Shown: positions 10,158 through 19,673 of the stretch, in pieces
Position numbering within the stretch: position 1 is the first letter of the stretch
Layout of the letters: each line of letters begins with the position of its first letter
Source: Lachnospiraceae bacterium
Lineage (GTDB): Bacteria; Bacillota; Clostridia; Lachnospirales; Lachnospiraceae
Direction of reading: 5' to 3'
Assembly (NCBI GenBank): GCA_024696825.1
Contig: JAILGL010000140.1
Location: forward strand, 1 to 64,000
DNA length: 64,000 nt
Position numbers and translations under genes: made by a program
Notes under the pieces: model-generated
What the model was told of the DNA's origin: nothing
The model's database searches: none
Seen by the model: the letters and a program-made list of their open reading frames with translations, nothing else

Positions 10158-10239
10158 TGTATCATACTCTCCTTAATTATTAGTTAAAACTATCTTGCAA
10201 ACCTTGCGTATCTTCCACATCAGATTCGCACTTAATTAA

Positions 10240-10270
10240 AACAAAGGGCATATGTTAACCATATGCCCTC
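10240..10270 (-). terminator. Intrinsic terminator for the 952-aa secreted protein gene
   Basis: AGGGCATATG-ttaac-CATATGCCCT with A-rich flank (U-tract on minus). Confidence 0.65.
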
Positions 10271-10352
10271 TGAAAGCTCTTAAATTAATTGTCGTTTACT
10301 TTTTAATAAAAGCAAACATTTTTGGATTTTCTAAAAATTAGTGGGAAGCTAA

Positions 10353-13211
10353 TTATTTGATCTTAACTGTGATCTTAGCGGACTTCTTACCTACCTTAAC
10401 GGTAATCTTAGCTGTTCCCTTCTTCTTCTTAGCTTTGAATTTAAAGGTAATCTTACCCTTCTTAACCTTAACATTTGAAACTGCACCGAGTTTCTTCTTG
10501 TTAACCTTAACCTTAACTGTATCAGTTACTTTATACTTCTTAGCTTCTGCCTTAGTAACCTTAACTGTAAGAACCTTAGATTTCTTTCTCTTAACAGTTA
10601 CTTTCTTCTTAGCAGCCTTAATCTTCTTAGCGCTATTTCTAACAGTAACCTTGATAACCTTTGAGAATGTACCAGCAGTTACAGTTACCTTATATGTCTT
10701 AGCGAATACTGCACTCTTGTTAACAGTAATCTTAATTACTGAAGAACCGGTAACAACTGAAGCTGATACCTTAGCAGCAGCACTTGACTTAACAGTTACT
10801 GTAGCATTAGTAGGAACTACTGAATAACCAACGTTAACTGACTTATTCTTAGCAACAACTACCTTTGACTTAGCAACACTAAGAGCTGTAGCTGAAACTA
10901 CTGTTGAATCAGCTGATGCACTTGGTGCAGCTGAAGCGTCTGCTGATGCACTTGGTGAAGCTGAAGCGTCTGCTGATGCACTTGGTGAAGCGTCTGCTGA
11001 TGCACTTGGATCTGCTGACTCAGACTCTGTAGGATTAGCAGCAGCATTATATGCATCTGTAGCAGCAGTAAGTAAATCAGTAAGTGAATTGAGGTATTCC
11101 ATACCTGCATCATAATTAGTCTTTGCCTCTGCCTGTGTAGCCTTAGCAGCTGCAACAGTTTCCTCGTCATCTACATACTTCTCAATTGTAGCTACGAGTG
11201 AATTTAAGTTACCATATGCTTTCTCAATAGCTTCAACAGTACCCTTAATATCTGTACCCCAGTCATCATTTAATGCACCGAGTGCTTCTTCTGCAGCTAA
11301 TAATGAATCTTCATCTGTTACTGCATTACAAGCAGCGATTACAGCATCATATGACTCCTTAACTTCATCATATGGGAAGTCTTCCTCAAGACTAGCTGTA
11401 AGAGCCTTAACGATGTTTGCATACTTAGCAACCTGTCCTGCCTCTACAGCGTCCTTAGCAACGCCTGCAGCAAGAGCATCATAACCTGTTACTGAGAAGT
11501 TAAGTGTTACAATATCACCAGCCTTAACATTGATTGGATCTGGAAGATCGTTAATAGCCTTCTCAGGTACTACATTAACGAACTCATCAGCTGCTGCATC
11601 ATACTTGCAGTACTGATTGTACTCATTTACGAAGTTCCATCTGAAACCGTTAGCAGCCTTACCATCTGTGTAGCAAAGTCCACCACCAACTTCAGGATCA
11701 TATGTAGGAAGCTCAAGAACTGTATCTTCTCTTCCGTCAATATGAGTTACTGTAATATTCTTAGGAGTAATCTGTGTTTCTCCACCGAATTCCTTAAGAT
11801 ATGTAGCCTTCTGAGCTAAAGGAATTTCAAGACCACCCATACCAAAGTATGGTGAATCTGCAGTTGTTGTATATGAAATGCTGTAGTCTCCATCGCCACT
11901 AACTGTAGTCTTAGCGATTCCCCAGCCACCGTCAGCCCAGTCAGTATGACCTGACTCCTGACCTGAAAGATAAGCAAGCTTGAAGTCAATACCGCCTGCT
12001 GCTGGCTCTTCTGTAGCCTCTGCAGACTCTGTAGCTTCTGCAGACTCTGTAGCTTCTGCAGACTCTGTTTCTTCTGGTGCAGCAACTTCTGCAAGTGTGA
12101 AGTTAAGCTCAGCACTATCGATAGCTACTTCATCACCACCAACCATAAGCTTAGCAACATAGTTAGTCATATCAGCAACAATCTGAACTGTATCATCTTC
12201 ATCCTCTGTTGCCATTACATCACCATCAGCGAAGCCCCAGATGTTTGGACAATCAAATGTATAATAATTAACACCCTTACCAAGCTTATCAGCAAGAGCC
12301 ATATCAGCATCACTAGATGCATCCTTACCATCAGCTACCTTAGCATTATACTCCTCTTTAGTAAGTGTTGTCATAACATTTGTCTTAAGGCCTTCAAATG
12401 AGAACATATACTCATCATTTACAAGTACATATACTTCAGAAAGCTCGAAATTCTTAGCACTCTTAACATAACCAAAGTTACCACTCCACTGATTCTTGAG
12501 TGAACCTGTTACATCATAGCTGTAATCTCCATCGCCATGGTAAGCAACATCTGTACCACAGATAGTAAATAAATCATTATCTACCTTCTCATAAGCTGAG
12601 AATGTAAGCTCTGCAGAATCAATATCATCAGCTGTTAAAGCGTAATCACCAACCATAACCTTAGCAAAGTAGTTTGTCATATCAGCAACTACCTTTACGT
12701 CATCATCATCATCTGCTGTAGCCATTACATCACCATCAGCGAAGCCCCAGAGGTTTGGAAGGTCATATGCATAGTATGTAGCACCCTTACCAAATAAATC
12801 TGCAAGAGCCATATCTCCATCACTAGATGCATCCTTACCATCAGCTACCTTAGCATTATACTCCTCTTTAGTAAGTGTTGTCTTCTCTACAGAATCACCA
12901 CCGTCAAATGAGAATGTGTAAACAGCATCCTGTGTTGTTGTTACAGTTACTTCAGGCATCTCAACTGAAAAGTTGTAATTAGCCTTCATATAACCAAAGT
13001 TACCACTCCACTGACCTAAAAGTGAACCCTTAATATCATAAGTGTAATCACCATCAGCTTCAACGTCTACATTTGTTCCGCAGATCTGCATAATCTTTTC
13101 AGTCTCTGCGTCTGCAGCTGAAGCCTTCTGAGGTACTACCGCACTTGTTACAACCATAGCGGTTGCAAGCATTCCGGCAAGAGCTTTTTTCATTGTCTTA
13201 GTTAACTTCAT
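10353..13211 (-). CDS. Large secreted/surface protein: duplicated N-terminal module, Ser/Ala/Asp-rich linkers, Lys-rich C-terminal Ig-like domain
   Basis: Signal peptide (MKLTKTMKKALAGMLATAMVVTSAVVPQKASA), two about 170-aa repeats, ESAEAT and SPSASADAS linkers, basic beta-rich tail. Confidence 0.8.
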   Translation of the reverse strand: MKLTKTMKKALAGMLATAMVVTSAVVPQKASAADAETEKIMQICGTNVDVEADGDYTYDIKGSLLGQWSGNFGYMKANYNFSVEMPEVTVTTTQDAVYTFSFDGGDSVEKTTLTKEEYNAKVADGKDASSDGDMALADLFGKGATYYAYDLPNLWGFADGDVMATADDDDDVKVVADMTNYFAKVMVGDYALTADDIDSAELTFSAYEKVDNDLFTICGTDVAYHGDGDYSYDVTGSLKNQWSGNFGYVKSAKNFELSEVYVLVNDEYMFSFEGLKTNVMTTLTKEEYNAKVADGKDASSDADMALADKLGKGVNYYTFDCPNIWGFADGDVMATEDEDDTVQIVADMTNYVAKLMVGGDEVAIDSAELNFTLAEVAAPEETESAEATESAEATESAEATEEPAAGGIDFKLAYLSGQESGHTDWADGGWGIAKTTVSGDGDYSISYTTTADSPYFGMGGLEIPLAQKATYLKEFGGETQITPKNITVTHIDGREDTVLELPTYDPEVGGGLCYTDGKAANGFRWNFVNEYNQYCKYDAAADEFVNVVPEKAINDLPDPINVKAGDIVTLNFSVTGYDALAAGVAKDAVEAGQVAKYANIVKALTASLEEDFPYDEVKESYDAVIAACNAVTDEDSLLAAEEALGALNDDWGTDIKGTVEAIEKAYGNLNSLVATIEKYVDDEETVAAAKATQAEAKTNYDAGMEYLNSLTDLLTAATDAYNAAANPTESESADPSASADASPSASADASASPSASADASAAPSASADSTVVSATALSVAKSKVVVAKNKSVNVGYSVVPTNATVTVKSSAAAKVSASVVTGSSVIKITVNKSAVFAKTYKVTVTAGTFSKVIKVTVRNSAKKIKAAKKKVTVKRKKSKVLTVKVTKAEAKKYKVTDTVKVKVNKKKLGAVSNVKVKKGKITFKFKAKKKKGTAKITVKVGKKSAKITVKIK
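10915..11010. repeat. Degenerate tandem repeat encoding the SASADASPSASAD linker
   Basis: Repeated gaagcgtctgctgatgcacttggtg. Confidence 0.8.
12013..12075. repeat. 18-bp tandem repeat encoding ESAEAT
   Basis: gtagcttctgcagactct repeated 3 times (first copy has one substitution). Confidence 0.85.
12211..12885. repeat. 510-bp in-frame tandem module duplication with near-identical DNA patches
   Basis: gccattacatcaccatcagcgaagccccag at 12211 and 12721; catcactagatgcatccttaccatcagctaccttagcattatactcctctttagtaagtgttgtc at 12308 and 12818; constant 510-bp offset. Confidence 0.85.
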
Positions 13212-13665
13212 TACCTAAAATTCCTCCTTGTTTAAAATATTTTTTCTTCTCGATGTATAAAAGTGGTGGGGGTTCCCCAAACATCCGCAAAAGTCCGCTT
13301 CTTTCACGCATATACCACTGACATCCATAAGTTACAAGAGACATTTTATCATAATTTGCATTTATAAGAAATGTAAATTTTGCACAATAAATACATTATT
13401 TTTTGTGCACTTTGCACAAAAAATATTAAATTTTTTAACATTTTTTTCACATTTAGTAAATAAGCCATATGAAACCTTATAAATAAGTTCATAAATTCCA
13501 CTTCATATGCCACTTTAAATGCTACCTAAAACGCCTATTTAAAAGCTAATTCAAGCACCTTTACAAATACTATTACGTCAAAATATCTCCTAGTGCATAT
13601 ACTAAAGGAAAATGGTGTCAAATTTTCATCAAACAGATTAAGTTTTTGTCATTAACTTGTCAGTC

Positions 13666-14619
13666 CTAGTAAAGCTTTTTTCCATAGGCATAATGAGCCC
13701 TGTAATCAGTGTATGCTGCATTGTAATTATTCTTAAACCCTCTGCTCTCTGAGAATAGTGGATCATATAATCTTCCATTTATGTCCATCCAGGCATGTCC
13801 CGTATCGGAACAAATTGTTACCTTCTTATAGCCACAAGCCTTTGCAAGATAGCCAAATGCCGCTGATTCAGAGGCGCAGCACCCTGCATGATTATTAAAT
13901 ATGTCATTGGCAAATACTACATCCCAGTCCTTTGGATTAGTTCTCTTTGCCTGCTCCATGGTTCTGTATCTCTTATAAGGCATTTTTTCCATCCATTTAT
14001 AAGCCTTATAAAGCTTAGTTGCCTTACTGTCAGTCTTTTTGGATACGCTCTTTACAACCTTCTGAGCCTTTATAAACACCTTAACTCTCGAAATGTTATA
14101 TTTATTATTCTTGGCAATTCCTTTTTTATTTATTGGAATACTTTCAGCCTTTTTACCTATTACAAGCTTACCTGAATTCCTGTTAAAGAAATAACAATTT
14201 CCCTTTTTCTTCATCCAACCGGTAGTGAGTATACCCTTTTTATCTGTGTGATATACATTTTTCTTATATGTAAAGAACTTATTCTTTACCTTCTTCCCAT
14301 TACTGTCTTTAAAATAAAGATTGCCCTTTTTCTTCTTAATCTTTCCTGTAAGAACCTCTGTAGTCTCTTCCTTCTTACCTATCTTTATAACAATGCCCTT
14401 TTTTACCTTTGTTTTGGTGTCCTTTTCAGAATCGTCAGTAGTATCAGTATCATCCTTGCTATCATTTGTATTATTAGTACCTGTAGCCTTAGCTGTCTTA
14501 CTGTTAACACCTTCTACTGTTCCTGCCTTTGCTAAAACTCCCCCATTTAGATTTCCTAAAGCAACTCCTGTCACTAAAAGAAATGTTAATAGCCCCTTGC
14601 CAAATCCTAAATGTCTCAT
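13666..14619 (-). CDS. Secreted transglutaminase-like protein with choline-binding-like repeats
   Basis: Signal peptide, GWMKKKGNCYFFNRNSGK-type repeats, and GCCASESAAFGYLAKACGY...TGHAWMDINGRLYDPLF (Cys-His-Asp). Confidence 0.75.
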   Translation of the reverse strand: MRHLGFGKGLLTFLLVTGVALGNLNGGVLAKAGTVEGVNSKTAKATGTNNTNDSKDDTDTTDDSEKDTKTKVKKGIVIKIGKKEETTEVLTGKIKKKKGNLYFKDSNGKKVKNKFFTYKKNVYHTDKKGILTTGWMKKKGNCYFFNRNSGKLVIGKKAESIPINKKGIAKNNKYNISRVKVFIKAQKVVKSVSKKTDSKATKLYKAYKWMEKMPYKRYRTMEQAKRTNPKDWDVVFANDIFNNHAGCCASESAAFGYLAKACGYKKVTICSDTGHAWMDINGRLYDPLFSESRGFKNNYNAAYTDYRAHYAYGKKLY

Positions 14620-14743
14620 ATTAAACCTCCCTTGCGACTGGTGATATCACATTATTCTCTTCGTTTTTTATTTTATAAGCTTTTACAAACTTTCACCAGC
14701 CTTTCCATTATAGAAACTTTAAATGTGGATGTCAAACTCAATA

Positions 14744-14770
14744 AAAAACCGCGGTTTAACCGCGGTTTTC
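14744..14770. terminator. Bidirectional-looking intrinsic terminator
   Basis: aaaaACCGCGGTTtaACCGCGGTtttt. Confidence 0.7.
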
Positions 14771-14841
14771 CTCATAATATCTTATAATACTATATATTAT
14801 CTTATACCATCCCATATGGTTTTATAAGACTCCATATGGCT

Positions 14842-15576
14842 TTATAATGCTCCAAATACCTCTCCAAGTCCCATATGCAGGCACATATCTGCCTGATTGT
14901 CATAAGGAGTTGTAGATTTATTAATTAGAACTAAATACTTACCTCTAAAGTATCTTAATAGTCCTGCTGCAGGATATACCACCAGGGAAGTTCCTCCTAC
15001 TATAAGCATATCTGCATTAGATATAGCATTAACTGCACCGGTAACCACTGCATCATCTAAGCCTTCCTCGTATAGGACTACGTCAGGCTTTATAAGACTT
15101 CCACATTCATCACATAGTGGACGTGGAACACTATTTTTTATCTTATCTATATCATAAAACTTATGGCAGCCTGTACAATAGTTTCTAAGAGTACTTCCAT
15201 GAAGCTCATATACTACCTTGCTTCCAGCCATTTGATGAAGGCCGTCGATATTCTGTGTAACCACAGCCTTAAGCTTTCCTTTTTCTTCAAGCTCCGCAAG
15301 CTTATAATGAGTTATATTAGGCTTAACCCCTTCTATAATCAGCTTGTCGCGGTAGAATCTGAAGAATTCATCTGTCTTTCTTTCGAAGAATGTGTGACTA
15401 AGCATTTCCTCAGGAGGATAGTCGTAATGCTGATTATAAAGACCGTCAACACTTCTAAAATCAGGTATTCCACTTTCCGTAGATACACCTGCTCCTCCAA
15501 AAAATACTATGGAATTACATTCCTCTATCATTTCTTTTAGTTTCTCAATTTTGGAATTAACTGCACTATCTGCCAT
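14842..15576 (-). CDS. NAD-dependent protein deacylase, Sir2 family
   Basis: FFGGAGVSTESGIPDFRS, TQNIDGLHQMAG, Cys4 zinc site CTGC...CDEC; start at MADSAVNSK after GGAGGGG. Confidence 0.93.
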   Translation of the reverse strand: MADSAVNSKIEKLKEMIEECNSIVFFGGAGVSTESGIPDFRSVDGLYNQHYDYPPEEMLSHTFFERKTDEFFRFYRDKLIIEGVKPNITHYKLAELEEKGKLKAVVTQNIDGLHQMAGSKVVYELHGSTLRNYCTGCHKFYDIDKIKNSVPRPLCDECGSLIKPDVVLYEEGLDDAVVTGAVNAISNADMLIVGGTSLVVYPAAGLLRYFRGKYLVLINKSTTPYDNQADMCLHMGLGEVFGAL

Positions 15577-15706
15577 AACCCCTCCATTTCCGGGAAGCTT
15601 ACAAATTCCCCTTCCCACATAAAAAACACTTCTCATACATGCTAAAGGCTCGTCGCAAGTCTTGCGAGCCTCTGACACCTGATATTTCTTAATTCAAGGG
15701 AATATA

Positions 15707-16222
15707 TTATAATTTCTCAGGCTCCGGATACTCTGTACCGAAGGTCTCAACTGTAACCTTACGCATTACCTGATCCTCAAGTGGAGCATCGCTATAGTCT
15801 GTATCTACGCATGCAAGCTTATCCACAACATCCATTCCCTCAGTAACCTGGCCGAAGCCTGCATACTGTCCGTCAAGATGTGGAGAATCCTTATGCATGA
15901 TAAAAAACTGTGATCCTGCTGAATCAGGAATCATGGTACGCGCCATGGAAAGAACTCCGGCTGTATGCTTTAAGTCATTCTTAAAACCATTCATGGTAAA
16001 CTCACCCTTAATGCAGTAGCCTGGGCCACCTGTTCCATTACCCTGTGGGTCTCCTCCCTGAATCATGAAGCCTTTAATAATTCTATGGAACTTTACACCA
16101 TCATAGTAGCCTGACTTAATGAGTGAAATAAAGTTATTTACTGTATTAGGTGCTACATCAGGATAAAGTTCTGCCTTAATTGTTCCCTGTGTTGTCTCAA
16201 ATGTTACTATTGGATTTGCCAT
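15707..16222 (-). CDS. Peptidyl-prolyl cis-trans isomerase, cyclophilin type
   Basis: VKFHRIIKGFMIQGGDPQGNGTGG, AGSQFFIM; start at MANPIVTFETTQG. Confidence 0.94.
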   Translation of the reverse strand: MANPIVTFETTQGTIKAELYPDVAPNTVNNFISLIKSGYYDGVKFHRIIKGFMIQGGDPQGNGTGGPGYCIKGEFTMNGFKNDLKHTAGVLSMARTMIPDSAGSQFFIMHKDSPHLDGQYAGFGQVTEGMDVVDKLACVDTDYSDAPLEDQVMRKVTVETFGTEYPEPEKL

Positions 16223-16633
16223 TTTAAATCTCCTTTTTATTATCTTTTTTCCTGGCATTACGCCGTAAATCCCATAGGCTTTTGCCTGGTAATTTTTCGC
16301 AAACTCCAGCCTTGCCAACTCTGATAATTCTAACATAAATCATAATTCTTGTGAAGATAATTCATTCTATCCGATTACCTTCACCTCCTACTGTTTATTT
16401 TAAATAAAATTCTTTCTTGCATAAATTTCCCTCATACTTTTATAAAGTCTCCCTCGTGAGACCTTGCCAAATACAACTACAACAAGTTTTATGCCTGTCA
16501 AACTCATGTTTTTTTACAAAAGCTTTATGCCTGTAAAAGATATTATTTTCATTTAAATATAGATTCTCTTCGTTTAATTATTCCTGTTAAATGTTGCTTA
16601 TATAATATCATATTGAGGAAATTATGGCAACGA

Positions 16634-16672
16634 AAAAGCCATTTGCTATGCTTAAGCACAACAAATGGCTTC
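16634..16672 (-). terminator. Intrinsic terminator after the glucosaminidase gene
   Basis: AAGCCATTTG...CAAATGGCTT flanked by A-run. Confidence 0.6.
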
Positions 16673-16727
16673 TAATTATTTATATTGATTGAGGGATCTT
16701 TTCCGGAACTATTCCGGGCTAACCACA

Positions 16728-17393
16728 CTAAACATCAAATCTTGTAAGGTTCCATTTTTTAATAATGGAGATAAGTGCTCTTTCGTAGCTTCTTCCTGTA
16801 GCATAACCACCATCACCGATGATTCTTGCTGCCTTCTTATAGCTCTTGCAACCTACGAGGCCCTTATATCTAAGCTTTTTACCATTCTTAGAATAAGCAA
16901 GATATGAAGAATGGTCCATAACTGACTGTCTGAAACTGCTGTATTTTCTGAACTTAGCCTTCATTCTAACTGTCTTACCCTTGTAAACTTCTCTGGTTAC
17001 TATGGTGTAAGAACTCTTACCATTCCAATAGCTGTTCTTCCAAGTATTACCTGAAAGCTGTGTCTTCATACCGAAGTAATTCTTAGCCTTCTTAGCAAGC
17101 TTACTTTTTCCATAACCTGACTCAAGAATGAACTGAGCCATCATAACTGATGCAGGAATTCCTGTTCTAACCTGCTCCATGGTAAATGTCTCGCCAACCC
17201 TATTTACAATAGTCTTAGCTGACATCTTGGAAAAATTAACTGAAGTATTAGTATTAACATACTCAGAACTTGTCTGAAGTCCTTCTATCTTTAATGAAGC
17301 GGCATCTGCCTTTTTTACATTATCATTACCAACTGGAATTGCACTTAATAAAAGCGCTAAAATAATCATAGGAATAAGTTTTAAATGACGCAT
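16728..17393 (-). CDS. Secreted N-acetylglucosaminidase (GH73/LytG-like)
   Basis: Signal peptide; IPASVMMAQFILESGYGKSKLAKKAKNYFGMK. Confidence 0.88.
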   Translation of the reverse strand: MRHLKLIPMIILALLLSAIPVGNDNVKKADAASLKIEGLQTSSEYVNTNTSVNFSKMSAKTIVNRVGETFTMEQVRTGIPASVMMAQFILESGYGKSKLAKKAKNYFGMKTQLSGNTWKNSYWNGKSSYTIVTREVYKGKTVRMKAKFRKYSSFRQSVMDHSSYLAYSKNGKKLRYKGLVGCKSYKKAARIIGDGGYATGRSYERALISIIKKWNLTRFDV

Positions 17394-17717
17394 TACTCTA
17401 TCCTTTCACCTATCTGTTAAATATCTAAATCACCGACAATCACTGTCATTACTATCTAAAATTATCACCCAACTGAGATATATTCTAACACCATATAATC
17501 ATTTTGTCAAACTTTTTAATACTTTTGTAACATTTTTGTATTATTTGTGTATCATTTTTCTCAGACCACAATATACTGTTATTTATTGCTAAATACCCTG
17601 TCAAATGATATAATCAAAGCACAGTTTAAGGAAACTCAATTTTTTTATTTATATATAAGAATTTATGATCCAAAAAATTGTTTCAGGCAGGTACCAAAGA
17701 AACAAAAGGAGGTAAGT

Positions 17718-18479
17718 ATGAAAGCACTTATAACAGGAGCCAGCTCCGGCATTGGCCGCGACATGGCTATAATCCTAAGTAATCTTGGAGTAGATGTATA
17801 TATTACAGGAAGAGATAAGGTTAGACTTATCGAGACTATGTCTATGCTTAATAAAGACGTTTTATCAGCATTTATAATCGCTGATCTTTCAAAGGAGGAG
17901 GATTGTATAAAGCTTCACAAACGCCTCCAGGATAAGAACATAGACATTCTCATTAATAACGCCGGCTTCGGTGAATGCGGCGAGTTTACAGACACTCCTC
18001 TAGATAAAGAAATAAAAATGATAAAGACTAATATTACAGCAGTTCATATTCTTACAAAGCTGTTTTTAAAGGATTTTGAGGAAAGAGATTCGGGATATAT
18101 TTTAAATGTAGCTTCCAGCGCTTCATTTTTGGCTGGTCCCTGCATGGCCACCTACTATGCCACAAAGAATTATGTTTACCGCCTTTCCGAGGCAATCTAT
18201 CAGGAGCTTAAGGCTAAGGAAAGTAATGTAAGCGTTTCTATTCTTTGTCCAGGGCCTGTGGATACTGCATTTAACAAGAATGCCAATGTGAAATTCTCTC
18301 TTAAGGGCATGAAGAGTTCAAAGGTTGCACGAATTGCCATAGAAGAAATGTTTAATGGTACTCTTATTATCGTGCCGGGCCTTACTATGAAGTTTGTGAA
18401 GGTTTTATCAAAGCTTCTGCCTGAAAAGACCTTGCTAAAGTTTACTTATAAGACTCAGAGAAGAAAGCTGTATAGGTAA
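17718..18479 (+). CDS. Short-chain dehydrogenase/reductase
   Basis: MKALITGASSGIGRDMA, NNAGFG, YYATKNYVY; AGGAGG 5' of ATG at 17718. Confidence 0.92.
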   Translation: MKALITGASSGIGRDMAIILSNLGVDVYITGRDKVRLIETMSMLNKDVLSAFIIADLSKEEDCIKLHKRLQDKNIDILINNAGFGECGEFTDTPLDKEIKMIKTNITAVHILTKLFLKDFEERDSGYILNVASSASFLAGPCMATYYATKNYVYRLSEAIYQELKAKESNVSVSILCPGPVDTAFNKNANVKFSLKGMKSSKVARIAIEEMFNGTLIIVPGLTMKFVKVLSKLLPEKTLLKFTYKTQRRKLYR

Positions 18480-18528
18480 GGGCTGGAGGTATAGAGAAAC
18501 TTTCAAATCTTTGACTAACCAACAAAAA

Positions 18529-18570
18529 AGACCTTGAAAAGCTTATTTATCAAGCTTTCCAAGGTCTTAT
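18529..18570. terminator. Convergent-gene intrinsic terminator
   Basis: AAGACCTTGAAAAGCTT-atttatc-AAGCTTTCCAAGGTCTT. Confidence 0.7.
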
Positions 18571-18602
18571 TATATTTAATGTAAATTAAGTTCTCGATTC
18601 AA

Positions 18603-19466
18603 TCAAGCCTTACCTACAGATCCGAAGAGTTCCATCTTCTCTTTAACTGTAGCCTTAATAGCCTCTGCACCTGGAGCTAAAAGCTTACGTGGATCAAATC
18701 CCTTACCTTCAAGGTCCTTACCCTCTTCGATGTACTTACGTGTAGCTTCCTGGAATGCAAGCTGGCACTCTGTATTAACGTTAATCTTAGCAACACCCAT
18801 AGAGATTGCTTTCTTAATCTGGTCTGCAGGAATACCTGTACCACCGTGAAGAACGAGTGGAGTATTACCAGTCTTAGCTCTTACAGCCTCAAGTGTCTCA
18901 AAGCTAAGTCCAGCCCAGTTCTCTGGATACTTACCATGAATGTTTCCAATACCTGCTGCAAGCATTGTAACCCCTAAATCATTGATAGTCTTGCACTCTT
19001 CAGGATCAGCACACTCACCTGTACCTACAACACCATCTTCTTCACCACCGATAGCTCCTACCTCTGCCTCAAGTGAAACACCGAGAACATCACATGTATT
19101 AACTAAAACCTTTGTCTTCTCAAGGTTCTCCTCAAATGGAAGATGTGAACCATCAAACATAATTGATGAGAAACCTGCATTGATACAAGCCTTAGCACCT
19201 TCAAATGTACCATGGTCAAGGTGAAGTGCTACAGGAACTGTAATTCCGAGCTCATCGATCATTCCGTTAACCATACCAACAATTGTCTTATAACCACACA
19301 TATACTTACCTGCACCCTCAGATACACCAAGAATTACAGGGCTCTTGAGCTCTTCTGCTGTAAGAAGAATAGACTTAGTCCACTCAAGGTTGTTAATGTT
19401 AAACTGTCCTACTGCGTACTTTCCTGCCTCTGCCTTTTCAAGCATCTCTTTAGCTGATACTAACAT
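18603..19466 (-). CDS. fba: Class II fructose-bisphosphate aldolase
   Basis: VALHLDHGTFEGAKACINAGFSSIMFDGSHLPFEEN, LVLHGGTGIP; start at MLVSAKEML. Confidence 0.93.
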   Translation of the reverse strand: MLVSAKEMLEKAEAGKYAVGQFNINNLEWTKSILLTAEELKSPVILGVSEGAGKYMCGYKTIVGMVNGMIDELGITVPVALHLDHGTFEGAKACINAGFSSIMFDGSHLPFEENLEKTKVLVNTCDVLGVSLEAEVGAIGGEEDGVVGTGECADPEECKTINDLGVTMLAAGIGNIHGKYPENWAGLSFETLEAVRAKTGNTPLVLHGGTGIPADQIKKAISMGVAKINVNTECQLAFQEATRKYIEEGKDLEGKGFDPRKLLAPGAEAIKATVKEKMELFGSVGKA

Positions 19467-19673
19467 AAAAATCCTCTTTTCTGCACTGCACACATATTTA
19501 ATTTTGATTAATCTTTATCTAAAATGCAGCCTTACCGCAGTGCTCATAGGGCTACATTTATATGCATCTTTTGTATTATATGATAATGAGAAATATTTTT
19601 CAAGTAAATGTAGCAAAATGCTGAAACTCTTTCACTGGAGTTTGCTTTTTCAATTTAGCAAAATGCTGAAATT

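Noticed and set aside
10357-10827. 156-aa plus-strand ORF
   Set aside because: Antisense of the Lys-rich tail of the 952-aa protein; hydrophobic low-complexity readout of the coding strand.
10915-12075. Short repeats considered as a CRISPR array
   Set aside because: In-frame low-complexity linker codons without unique spacers; no cas genes in the window.
11816-12162. ORFs of 99 aa (minus) and 60 aa (plus) over the ESAEAT repeats
   Set aside because: Alternate-frame readings of the repeat region, not independent genes.
16480-16540. Direct repeats of ttttatgcctgt in the spacer upstream of the cyclophilin gene
   Set aside because: Short and imperfect; may be chance in an AT-rich spacer.
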